Both the position numbers and the translations under genes were made by a program. DNA of 64,000 nucleotides. Source: Micrasema longulum. Taxonomy: Eukaryota > Arthropoda > Insecta > Trichoptera > Brachycentridae. Location: positions 62,001-126,000 of the forward strand of contig JAGVSM010003485.1 of assembly GCA_022494885.1 (NCBI GenBank), in the 5' to 3' direction. Each line of letters starts with the position of its first letter. Position 1 is the first letter of the stretch. The notes beneath the pieces are model-generated. The model was not told the DNA's origin. It saw nothing but the letters and a program-made list of their open reading frames with translations, and ran no database searches. Shown here piece after piece: positions 53,238 to 63,775 of the stretch.

Positions 53238-56200
53238 ATGAGATTCCTGGTGAGTAAAATTGTTTTAAAATTTTAATCTTAAATCAGTACATATCCATCT
53301 TTGCTATTATAATAGATTTGTAATATTTCTTGTGTTTTTTTGCCTTAGTTTTAAACGAGTAATTTCAAAAAGTTTCGCGCAGTCGGAAATAGAGTTTGCC
53401 CGTCGTGCTCGAGAGCTCGCGTTCAATTTCTTCGATTTGAAAAAAAAATGAGATCAGAATTATTATCTGTGTTATGTGAATCAATGCAGTGCCCTATGCA
53501 CCATTAGGTGTAAACTAAGAATTATGACAATGATGTTGGAGAAAATTAAAAATGAATAACACCCCTATATATTTTAAAGCATCCATTTTGTTATTTAATA
53601 AAATGTAGAGAAAATATAAATTTTCGTTTTTGTCGTGAAAATTTGTCCATTTTTAAACCGGTTGTTGTCCGGTGGGTAGTGTCGTGAACTCTGGATCAGG
53701 AGGTCCGAGGTTCGAATCTATATAGTAGATAGATAATAGTATACATAAAACAGAAAAAAAAAATTTTTGGCCTAACTAATTTAATTGTCATATTATTTGT
53801 TGTTTTAGCATTTACTTCGTGGAGAAATATTTAGAATTTAATCTGAATTACAGGTATAAATATAAACTATAATAATAAAATATAAAGTTTATATTTACAC
53901 CCGATGATGGGTAATTCAGAATACCTGAAACTAGTCGTGTTATAATATATTACACTATTATGTGGTAAAAATTACAAAGTGTTTCATTTTAAATAAATTT
54001 AATAGTATGTCAACAAATAAAAAAAACGATGAACTCCCATATTGTAGCATGAATCACGTAATAATAATCGCAAGAAAAATAGTGATTTTTGACGGTATTT
54101 TGTGAGTAGCACGATGAAAACGCGACTCGTACGAGTATAATCGCCCTCGCCGCTGGTTATCGAAAACAAATTTTTCTAAAGTAAAATTATTTAATTTACT
54201 GTCTTTCAATCTCATTCTTCCACATTACTATCACTGTCCACTGAACTGTCGTCGCTGCTGTCATGTCCCACATTAATTATAATTTCACCATTTAAAATAC
54301 TATCTATTCTGGTAATGCGAGAAAAATAAAACTAGTTACCGTTTTCTGAACATACCTCGTTTCAAGTGACCGTCACGCATAATAGTCAACAGTGTGATAT
54401 CACAGCCACACAAGAGTTAGGATTGTTTAAACTTTTTGAGGTATTTGTAAAGAATCAGTTTTAAAGGATTTTACATTTACTAACTATTTTCACTTTCTAA
54501 TGTCAATATTTTGAATATAACCATGTTACATTAGTACATTTTAAAGGGTGATGTTTTATGTTTTTTTTAAAAATCTTTTCTAGTTCTTTTTGACGCTTTT
54601 GGCTCTGGCCGCCTTTGTTTATGGCAGTCCGTACGGAGGAAAAGGCAACCACGGAAGCAGTAAGTTTTTAATTTGTGATTTTAAAATATTAAAAAAAAAA
54701 TCTATTTCAAAAAAAAAATTGCATACTTTTTACACTGAATGTCAAACTTTGCTCTTTTTACCAATAGGGGTGCACTTAATGTATGAATACGATTTTTGAA
54801 AATGCATTAAATGTTAGATAATACCTGTACCTTGAAGCTGAAATGCTGGAAGTCACATTTGGTAAATTGTTCAGGAGAGCGGTTTGAAGTTGTAAAACTG
54901 TTTCAAATGTATCTCTCGAAGTAAAAACACAATTTATTGCTGTTTTTCTTTGGATTTATAGGCTTTTGATAAGAATATTTAAGAAAAAAACCTTTAAAAT
55001 ATGGACTATCAAATAGCTGAGGGATTTCAATATTTTTTGTTCTAACCGCCCGGCCCGCGCCCTAATTCCTCCTCGGACTTTAGTATAAAAAGTAATAGAA
55101 TATTGAATAAAAAACCATGTATTTATATAACTTTCACATTTAATTACGTGGCATTAATTAAAACATGAATTATTTTTGAGAATAACGGGAAAATATCAAT
55201 TTAATGACATGATATTAATAGCAATAACACAGTAATTGAAAGTATACAGTATGTGAAAAAATGCAACGAAAAATAATGAAATTAATTGCAAAAAAATGGC
55301 TTAATGCTTAAGTATGGTTTATTATAACAATAAGACGTAATCTTGTTCAAAATCCCTCGCTGCGTCAGAGGTAGTTTGTTATAAAAGTTGTGGAATTTAT
55401 TCGGTATCCACTGCTTTAATACCAGCAAACCGTTGACTTTTGTTCACTACTGGTATTTTAGAACTAGCTATTTCAGTAGTAGTATATCGGAGGACATAGG
55501 ACGATGTTTCTAGCATTAATAGAATCTGAATATATTAACAAAATGACATTCATAATTCAATTTTGCAAAAATGTGGCTTCCAGTCTTTCAGCTTTAAGTA
55601 ACAGATATTATTTTATCCGAAAATCTAGTAATAAAAAATAAATGGGGAGAAATAATAAGGAATTCAAGGAAAGGATCTGATTGGGTTGTTTGAAAACACT
55701 CAGGACAAAATTTTTTTATACGCAAAAAATAACGTCTTTACAATGTTTGAGTACATTCTCATCGAATGCATCTGGTGAATGATAAATTTTACGATGAACA
55801 TTCACGATCCTAACTTTTTTTTACTTAACAGATTGAAGATTTTAAGAGCTATAAACATGCCCAGGCCAAAGCTCATCATTTTCCAAAAAAGTCACACGTA
55901 AATAAGATTAGTAGTAATTTAGTATATTGAGCACACACATAAGAACATTGCCTTTTATATATATAGATATTACAAATACAAAATAAACTATCATGAAATC
56001 AAACTAAAAATCCCAAAAAGGCATAGCCCGCTTGTGGTTATTCATTAAAAAAAATAAATTAAAGGCTACTGAAAAAATTCAATTGATATTATCAAATTTA
56101 AAAATTGCTAATTTTTAATCATAAATGATTGTAGACAAAATTTGGATTTCCCCCCATAGGGAGTAATTATGATCAAAATATTACAAATGAGATGGAAAAC

Positions 56201-57477
56201 CTTTGCGCGAAGGAAATATGGAAGTAGAGGCATTTACAGGGCTCATGACGTGTAAACGATTGGTTTAAGTGGCTACTTTACAGACTGTGTAACATGCATC
56301 ATTCTACCTATGTTTGAACATTCACACATCAAAAATTCTTCCATCTGCTTGTAAGTAAACGGAGAAAGATCTATTCATGTTGAAAGGACACCAGAGTGAA
56401 AGGGGCAATGAAAAGAGTAGAGTTAAATTCAATTAAAGCTACTCGATATTTGATAAAAAAAACAGTTTCCTCAATGTTATTAAATATTTGTATAGAACCA
56501 CTTACCGACTTTTCTATGTCTAATGGTTTCGAGACGTACCCATCTCTTCGTCACGACATTAATTAAACTATCATGCAAAATCCACTATACATCTTCACCA
56601 TAGTTGTTGCATAAAAATATAAAACCAACATTCTATGCTTTTCACAGGCAACCCTTACATGCACTGATTAGGTTATGAAAATGTTTGATGTTGTGGGAGA
56701 AATAATTTAAAAAAGAGGGTGGGATGAATGAAGGAGCGTGAGTTTAATAGGTAGGTATAGGGTGACTATTACAATAGAACATCGTATAATAGGTTATATT
56801 TAAAAGGTCATTTGATGATTGATCTAATGAACATTCTGTTTTAAAGTCTTCCTAATGGGTGCTCTAAATATTAATGATAAAAAAAAATACGAAAATGTTT
56901 TGAGTATGTCCAAATGCTTGCAGACTGGCTAGATTCCCTCCTTAGGGAGTTATTCATATTTAAATTTATTGCAACAGAGAGGAAAAACATTTTTGAAAAG
57001 GGAATATGGAAGTCTAGGCATTTACAGATCTTATGATCTGTCATTGGCTGGTTTAAGTGGCCACTCTACACAATGTATAACATTCACCATTCTGCTTATG
57101 CCTTCCATGCCGTCTTTACGCATTCCTTTCTCAAAAATATTTTCCCTCTCTGTTGCAACAAATTTAAATGATTTTTTTTTTTTTTTTGCATGAGCGTAAC
57201 CGATAGGTAGACCCTCGATCTTTCGGTTTTCACTGTCGTTTGTTCTGACATTGCTGATATCAATGCCTCTTTCTTTTTCACAGTCCATGGGAGCCACGGA
57301 AACCATGGCCAACTCCCTGACGATCATGGCGCTCTGACCGACGACCATGGCGCTCTGACCAACGACCACGGAGCGCTCACGGGAGGCCACGGATCGCACC
57401 ACGGCAACCAGCACGGCCAGGGTGCCGAGCACCACGGAGACCAGGGCTGGAAACCGCGCGGAGAAGGCCATCATTAG
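53238..57477 (+). CDS. Three-exon Gly/His-rich secreted protein
   Basis: Reconstructed exons are 53238-53249 (MRFL), 54584-54659 and 57284-57477, with donors GTGAGT and GTAAGT and acceptors TTCTAG and TTTCACAG. One 93-aa frame results. The signal peptide is residues 1-18 (MRFLFFLTLLALAAFVYG), split by intron 1 after residue 4. The 75-residue mature part has 20 Gly and 15 His, many as H-G pairs, and three consecutive heptads (D/N)-D-H-G-A-L-T at residues 42-62 encoded by 57319-57381. No Cys is present. The composition recalls Gly/His-rich insect antimicrobial or metal-binding secreted proteins such as beetle tenecin-3 and holotricin-3. That is similarity of composition, not demonstrated homology. 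AATAAA is at 57490-57495 and 57539-57544. Intron 2 is filled with repeats. Confidence 0.8.
53478..53540 (+). mobile_element. SINE1 3' scrap in intron 1
   Basis: 'CAATGCAGTGCCCTATGCAC' followed by CATTAGGTG. Only the end of the element is left. Confidence 0.6.
53655..53720 (+). repeat. tRNA-like sequence in intron 1
   Basis: 'GGTTGTTGTCCGGTGGGTAG' and 'GAGGTTCGAATC' parallel the sequence at 27316-27394. It is likely a degenerate SINE head. Confidence 0.4.
53725..54583. other. Intron 1 sequence, nothing further recognised
   Basis: AT-rich intronic DNA with no recognised exon or repeat copy. Confidence 0.3.
54660..55975. other. Intron 2 sequence, nothing recognised
   Basis: AT-rich. No open frame of note and no clear repeat copy. 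Confidence 0.3.
56100..56350 (+). repeat. Family A copy in intron 2
   Basis: 'TGTAGACAAAATTTGGATTT', 'GGCTCATGACGTGTAAACG' and 'TGTGTAACATGCATCATTCT' follow the unit with many changes. A retroelement-tail scrap (AAAAGGCATAGCC, also near 50055) lies before it. Confidence 0.55.
56500..56720 (+). repeat. Repeat G copy 2 in intron 2
   Basis: 'CCACTTACCGACTTTTCTAT' and 'GAGACGTACCCATCTCTTCG' align with 45885-46165. The signal-like frame of copy 1 is broken here by an early stop. Confidence 0.6.
56895..57160 (+). repeat. Family A copy in intron 2
   Basis: 'GGAAGTCTAGGCATTTACAG' then 'CTGTCATTGGCTGGTTTAAG' and 'GTGGCCACTCTACACA'. It ends about 120 bases before exon 3. Confidence 0.65.
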
Positions 57478-57667
57478 GGCTTATTCAAAAATAAAATAGT
57501 CGATAAAACTCCAAAAACACGTTTCTAAAAGATTTTTCAATAAAAACAAAATAAAAACCCTGAAATACTAATTATTCGTGTTATATGTTTTAAATCCCTT
57601 AAAAGATTAATGCATTTAGACCTGAATAAATGCCTGTGGATATAAAAAAAAAAAAAATATTATGTCT

Positions 57668-58262
57668 GTACTAAAGTGGTCAGCGCGTTTGCCTGCCATG
57701 CAACCTCTTGCGAGACCTCTCTCAGGTTTGATTCCCGATATGGTTAATATGAAATATTTATGTAAACCTGTTTTTTACACAAGAATATTTCATGGTCCCT
57801 GGACTGGCACCTAAAGCGTAAGACAGGTAATTTTATTTATTTGACACTTTATATACATATACAATGTATATACATATAAGGGCGGGCATATTGCCTTAAG
57901 GCAATTTCTTCCTACCTACCCACACCGTTCAGTTTGAGAAAATTATAAATACACGGACATATTGAATCTTACAATTTTATACAAAAATTAAAAGCAAAGA
58001 TTAAAAAAAATATATATTCATAAGAAAAAAATTAACACTATACTATGAAGAGAGGAGAGGGGATGGGAAGGAAAGAAGGATAAAAGAAAGATTTTTAATA
58101 TTTAGATAGTGACATTTAAATCTTGACTTAAATGTAAATGAAGAAGGGGCGTCTCTAACATCTTACCTTAATGTAACAAAAATGACCAAGATACGCTGCG
58201 ATTGGTGTACCAATGCAGTGCCCTATGCACCATTGGATGCGGAAAGGGAATGATGATGAATA
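57668..58262 (+). mobile_element. SINE1 copy split by a LINE-tail insertion
   Basis: SINE1 runs from 57668 ('AAAGTGGTCAGCGCGTTTGC') to 'AGCGTAAGAC' near 57835. It resumes at about 58161 ('CTTACCTTAATGTAACAAAA') to its GAT end. The insert at 57838-58160 resembles the 3' end of the LINE at 20095-20745 ('GGCGGGCATATTGCC', 'CAATTTCTTCC'). Confidence 0.75.
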
Positions 58263-58264
58263 AT

Positions 58265-59125
58265 GTTCGTACTGTTATTACTAGTTTCTTTGTTTTGTTT
58301 TATTACAAATACATTTTTTAAGTTACTGGTATAAGCATTTATTTATTTATACGCCCTATGGGCTTTTACATTTATTAGCAATACATTCAAGTGCAGCAGT
58401 ACAACAAAAGTATATAAATGAAGTTATGTAAGACGTAAGAAAGACTAAAAGAAACAATAACAAGTTAAGGAAATTTACCCACATTAGAGTGCAAGGGGTC
58501 TAGAAAGTGAAAGGGGTCTAAAAAGATCCATTCTGGATCACATTGAACGTAAAAATTATTTTAAAAAATATTCCTTACTACATTTGGCTCTCAACCGAGG
58601 TTTGAAGTTTACAACTGTCCAAACATTTTGTTAATTATCTGTATTGATAAAATTATTTCTTACTTAGTAAAGATAAAACTTAATCACAATACAAATTAAT
58701 AAGTTTTAAAACTACCGAAATGCAAAAAGTTTACACTCCGCGGAACTGATTCCGTTGAGCGCCTGGCCAATATTGGCGAAAACAATGGCTCATTAAAACA
58801 ATGCTACCCATTTATTACAAAAAAAGTGCAACTTACGCCCTTAGATGCTTATTTAATAAGGTTTAATAAGGTAATTTTTCTTACTTAAATACGAAATGAT
58901 AATAGAGCCGGTTTAGCGCAAAAAATTGACTTTTTCGAAAACTTCAAGCTCTGGTGAGGGCTAAAAGTAGTATCAAATATTTTTTAGATATTTTTGCACT
59001 CCGAGTAATCCAAAAGCCACTTTTTTAGATCCCTTTTATATCAAAATTCGGAAAAAAAATATCGGTCCACCCTAACCCACACATATGGGTATACTATACA
59101 GTAAGATTCTATTAGATATATTTAC
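58265..59125. other. Unassigned stretch with a retroelement tail
   Basis: 58340-58460 matches 50690 ('ACGCCCTATGGGCTTTTACA'). The rest is AT-rich with no recognised gene. Confidence 0.3.
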
Positions 59126-59129
59126 GAAC

Positions 59130-59224
59130 ATATATGCACACATACGTACATACACACACATATATATACACATATATATTCATACATTTATACACACACA
59201 CACTCACACAAACACATAAATATA
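59130..59224. repeat. CA/TA simple repeats
   Basis: Alternating ACACACA and TATATA runs directly in front of the hairpin element. Confidence 0.85.
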
Positions 59225-59599
59225 TATACAGGGTGTTCTTTAAACCCTGTCACATCCGAAACCACGATGATCAGTATGGGCAAGAAGACATATTGGCATA
59301 TTTAAAAAATATTTAGAACGAAGAAAATACGTAAAAATAAAATTTTGAAATGAACAAATGGTTGCTTACTTCTGCAGAGGAGAAACGAGGGGGCGCGGCC
59401 GCGTGGTTAACGGTGTGTCAGACTCCCTCCTCCTCGTTTTTCTCCTGCAGAAGTTAGCAACCATTTGTTTTTTTTAAATATTTTATTTTTTTAAATTTTA
59501 TTCGTTCTAAAAAAATATTTTAATGTGCCAATATGTATTCTTGCTCATACTGACCATCGTGGTTTCGGATGTGACAGGGTTTAAAAAACATCCTGTATA
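59225..59599. mobile_element. Long-hairpin MITE-like element, ~150-base inverted arms
   Basis: The left end 'TATACAGGGTGTTCTTTAAA' and the right end (inverted) 'TATACAGGATGTTTTTTAAA' continue to match through 'CCTGTCACATCCGAAACCAC' and up to 'TTCTGCAG(A/G)AG'. Flanking TA dinucleotides fit a mariner-like TA target. The core is GC-rich (GGGGGCGCGGCCGCG). Confidence 0.8.
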
Positions 59600-59925
59600 C
59601 ATATCTGACCACTCCTATGCGCACTGATATGCCTATTTTAAGATTTGTGGAGTCAAAAAAAATGCAAAAAGTCGTTAAATAGAATAGAGATAAGAGGAAT
59701 AAGAAAATGTATCTTTTTTTACAATTTCAAATTAATAAAATCCTAAAAAATACCTAAAAAAAGAAACAATTGATAAAATTTAGTACTTAAATAAAGAAAA
59801 ATTTTGAGAAATTTTATTCAGATTATTTACCTTTAGTCTTAATAATATTTAACCTATAATTATGTAAAGAAAAACGAAATATGTCAATTTCACAATACTC
59901 GTATATTTGGTATTTCGATTTTATA
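59600..59925. other. AT-rich stretch, nothing recognised
   Basis: No gene or repeat copy recognised. Confidence 0.35.
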
Positions 59926-59929
59926 TGAA

Positions 59930-60180
59930 GTCCAAGAATGGACGTAGCAGCCTCCTATGACGAGCGTCTCAAGGATGCGGCGGTGGACTCGGGTTGGGCT
60001 CGTGCTGCGGATACCAGCAGGATTGATCCACTCGTAGGAGAAGGCGAGAGTGCCGGCTGGCGATAGGGTCTCCAGTGGTGGTATTCTGAATCTTCTCTAC
60101 CCCCCAGAGAGTGGTTAATTTGGGTATATTTATTTTTTCCATGCCATGGACCAAATGGTACTGGGCCGCGCAAGGGCCTG
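59930..60180 (+). mobile_element. LINE C-terminal fragment related to 17160-17680
   Basis: The frame RMRRWTRVGLVLRIPAG corresponds to RWTLLGHVLRM at 17420. A more degenerate C-terminus follows. Confidence 0.6.
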
Positions 60181-60269
60181 TTTAAAATTCTAAATTACTT
60201 TTTAAATTCGAACAAACCTATAAAATTGATCATAGTTTATGGCTGAAAAAAAATATTTTTAGGTCATTT

Positions 60270-60545
60270 CCTGCACGAGGAAAAAGACATAACACATCCC
60301 TGCTTCACTCCTTTATGAATGTCAAACCACGATGTGTATGATCCGTCTACCCTAACACATGCTATGCTGTCTTTATACAGAGAAGCAATAGCACGTGTTA
60401 GATTTCCGCTTACTCCGTACTCCGATAACACCTTCCATAATTTTTCTCTGTCAACTCTATCAAACGCTTTTTGCAGATCGACAAATACGCAGAAAAGCTT
60501 TTGGTTTTTAGCAAGAATTTTCTCTGTCGTATTTCGTAAAGCATA
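60270..60545 (-). mobile_element. LINE reverse transcriptase core fragment
   Basis: The minus strand encodes LFCVFVDLQKAFDRVDREKL (RT motif with the first catalytic Asp), then RAIASLYKDSIACVRVDGSY and IHKGVKQGCVMS (the next RT motif). The frame is open through these motifs, so the fragment is well preserved. Both ends are truncated. Confidence 0.85.
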
Positions 60546-60689
60546 ATATAATTTAAATTATTGTGTTAACAATTTTTTTGATGTGTGTTTACATTAATCT
60601 GTGCTTACACTAATTTATAAATAAATTGGCAATATTTGTGAACACAATGTTTGTTTACCTAATAAAATGAAACGAAATAACTCTCTAGG

Positions 60690-60965
60690 TGGTGAAATCT
60701 AGACGTTATCTGCAAAAATTTTGACCAACTCAAAATGTGATTGTTTGTCATCATTTTGTAACATTAAAGAGAAAAGTGTAAAATGGAAAATACTCTTATT
60801 TAAACGGGCTTTAAAATTCTTGCGTTTAAAATGTTACAACAGAAATGAAAAAAAATTTAGAGAAATATATATTTAAAATCTACTAATTTACAGGGCTTAA
60901 TAACTCCGTAAGGGAGAAATCCAGCCTTTGTCTACAAACATTTTGACAAACTCAAAATATTGTTT
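60690..60965. repeat. Family A, diverged copy
   Basis: 'ATTTTGACCAACTCAAAATG' and 'GTCTACAAACATTTTGACAA' with 'ACAGGGCTTAATAACTCC'. The order is disturbed. Confidence 0.4.
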
Positions 60966-60969
60966 ATCA

Positions 60970-61840
60970 TCACGGTATTGACGTTTTTCGTAAAACATTG
61001 TTTGTACACAATTCTAAGAAAACATTTGATAGTTTATCTTCTTGACACATTTTTTCCCAAAACATCAGTAAAAAGAACAACATAATTGCGTAGCGTTATC
61101 TTTACCAGAAATTGTAATATAACAAATTAGCCAGAATAGATTAATAGCCAATCTACTACTAGCCAACACAAAATCTGTTGAAATGACTTCTGTAATCAAA
61201 TAAACAAATTATAATCTTTCCCCCCTGACCTTTCAGTGTTATTTCGAAAACAATAACTACAAATATCAGGGGTGGCAAAATAAAATTGCTAACATTAAAG
61301 GCTTTGAAGTACGTTCAAGGTCTTAAGAGAATGGGCGGTGTCTGGGAATTTTGAGGAATAGATATTTGAACTTTTTTTCCGTCAATCTCTCGCAGATGTT
61401 TCCTCGATTGTGCGAAAAGACAACTGCCCGTCCGTCAGACTCGTTTTGCCTAGCTAAAATCGACAAATCGCTACCCCGTTTTCCGCACCCTAAAACTTAG
61501 CTGATTTGGATGTTTTTTTAAGAAAGAGAATTAAAATAAAAATTTCTGTGTTGGTTCTTTTTCCGTTTTTTTTAATTATTTATCATTTTTGTACGCTGTA
61601 CGTCTGAAGATGTCAGATAAAACTAGGGGCTTTTTTGGATTTTTAGATGGTCTTAGCTTCCATTAAAAACAATAAATAAAAAAAACAATACAATAGAGAC
61701 TTGTAAATGGTAAATTTCTATAGTGTGTAAAAAATTCATTGCTCTAGTGTCATAACCCAGGGAGGAAATTCGGTAATACGTTTGTATGAAGAAAAGTTAG
61801 ACCCTCTTAAGAAGATTTTTTATATATGAGTTGCTTTATT
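60970..61840. other. Unassigned stretch
   Basis: No gene recognised. It is moderately AT-rich. Confidence 0.3.
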
Positions 61841-61844
61841 TATT

Positions 61845-62115
61845 TACCTTGCTTATAATATACAAGGTTTATATTTCAAAAGTGAATTTTTCTGCAAATT
61901 AATTTCTTTAAATTTATCTAAACTGTTGGGATCAGGAGGGATATACTAATGTGGGCCAATCAGGAACTTCTCAGCATTTGCTTATGTGGAGAGGAAACCA
62001 CTCAAAACTCTTCTGGAGAAGCCGGCCTGTTGGCAGCAGTCAACAGGCCTTCCGTTCCACTAGAGGAGTGTTCGGCATTTTCTTCCCTACTTTGGTTTAT
62101 TTTACCAATAGCCTG
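61845..62115 (-). repeat. Repeat F copy 2
   Basis: Reverse complement of 35990-36262, from 'TTGCTTATAATATACAAGG' at the edge through 'CAACAGGCCTTCCGTTCCAC'. The matching frame here reads AIGKINQSREENAEHSSSGT and stops at the same position as copy 1. Confidence 0.6.
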
Positions 62116-62279
62116 CACTATATTGATCATGTATAATACTACCTCTCGTGTGAGTTCCTTATTACCTATCACCGATGGGATGTCGCATAGATTCTAAGAA
62201 GATTAATCTTTTAACGGTAGATCAATTGAACGAGTTTTAAAATTGAAATATTTGCAAAGGGAGCAATAATTATTGACTT

Positions 62280-62715
62280 TACAGGGAAGTCTTGGAACAG
62301 ACAAAAAAAGCAGCCATACGTATATGCGGACGTTAAAAGAACACTATCTAGAAGAACAAATATATTGGCATCCTAATCCAGGGGAGGATATTCAAGACCT
62401 GTGTCCGTCCTATATTGACTTACAGCATAGAATCTAGTGCCGAGACTGAACCAAAAGTCTCTTTCGAACCAGCAAAATTAAAATACTCAAAAACATTGCT
62501 GGCAAAACCCTCTGTGACAGAATACGAAGAGATCCAGACGATATATGAAGTCGAGGATATTGTAAGATAGGGACGGCAGAAAATAAGGTTCTGGAATAAG
62601 CATGTAATGTTATTAGAATGGCAAAATTAAGGGCCAAAAGAACAGCAAGGGACATTTTACCTCAAGTAAGCAGGCCTCAAGGACGACTCTCAGAAAGATG
62701 GATAGAAGAGGAGAA
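62280..62715 (+). mobile_element. LINE C-terminal fragment
   Basis: Broken frames give SSAETEPKVSFEPAKLKYSK, then EVEDIVR and ARDILPQVSRPQGRLSERWI. These are the 'E-T...IVRWGR...GRPPKRW' succession of LINE C-termini. Confidence 0.7.
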
Positions 62716-62744
62716 TTGATGCAAAGAATAACAGGCCAACCAAG

Positions 62745-63380
62745 TCAAGGCATTTACAGGGCTTATGACCTGTCATTGGCTGGTTTAAGTGGCCACTTTA
62801 CACACTGTGTAACATTCACCATTTCGCCTATGTTTGAACATCCATATTTCTTCTATTCTTCCATTTGTTGATTTTAGTGAAGTTAAAGGGCTGAAACCTT
62901 TATTGTTGCGAAGAGATTTATCTGACTGAATTATTTCACATGCTAGGAAACGCCTGAAAACAATTTTTAAACTTCTTCTTGGACCAGTTGGTTTCATTAC
63001 AATATTTGAGTTTGTCCAAATGTTCATAGACAAAAGACAGGATTTTACCCCCTCGGGGGTCATTAAGATTAACAAATTACAACAGGAATGGAGAATACCT
63101 TAAATGAGGGAATATGGAAGTCAAGGCATTTACAGGGCTTATGACCTGTCATTGGCTCGTTTAAGTGGCCACTTTACAGTTCTTTCACTTCACTAAAATC
63201 AACAGATGGAAGAATTGAAGAAATATGGATGTTCAAACATAGGCAAATGGTGAATGTTACACAGTGTGTAAAGTGGCCACTTAAACCAGCCAATCACAGG
63301 TCATAAGCCCTGTAAATGCCTTGACTTCCATATTCCCTTATTTAAGGTATTCTCCATCCCTGTTGTAATTTGGTAATAAA
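62745..63380. repeat. Family A tandem units ending in a fold-back
   Basis: One unit runs from 62745 to about 63075 and a second forward part to 63178. From 63180 to 63380 the sequence is the reverse complement of the same unit, making a large hairpin. Confidence 0.75.
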
Positions 63381-63399
63381 ATATATGTTTTTTAAAGGG

Positions 63400-63600
63400 G
63401 GTTCTAAGGGTATATTGGTAATGTTTCAGGCGTTTGTTGAAATGGGGAGGGATTTTTTATACGAAGTGGTGGCTCATTAAAATGAGACATTAAAATTGCA
63501 CTTTTAAATTGCTAAAAAATTATGTGTCGTGTCGAGGAATGGAAAGTGTTCTCTATTGAGAAGAACAAAGCGAAAGATCATGATCAGAAAGAACAATTGA
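63400..63600 (-). mobile_element. LINE fragment related to 30690-30895
   Basis: The minus frame FLIMIFRFVLLNREHFPFLD corresponds to the plus-strand fragment at 30713-30790. Confidence 0.65.
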
Positions 63601-63674
63601 ATTCTCAGCAAGATATTTTGGAGCGCAAGGTTTGTGAAGAATATTATAAAATAAAATATCAATGGAGTTCGGAG

Positions 63675-63775
63675 CGAAAGGGGAAAACTGGACTGCCGGA
63701 AATTGAACACGAGACCTCTTGCGTCGTAGGCAAAAACCCTGACCATGAGACCACGATGCGCCGTGTAGTCAGAAC
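63675..63775 (-). mobile_element. tRNA-headed SINE scrap
   Basis: The reverse complement has 'CGTGGTCTCATGGTCAGGG' (A-box) and 'AAGAGGTCTCGTGTTCAATT' (B-box). The head is close to SINE1. Beyond it, 63780-64000 shows nothing. Confidence 0.5.

Noticed and set aside
57031..57474. A 147-codon minus-strand open frame opposite exon 3 of the Gly/His-rich gene
   Set aside because: It is the antisense shadow of a GC-rich, repeat-containing exon and runs into a family A repeat. The plus-strand model has TATA box, splice sites and signal peptide.
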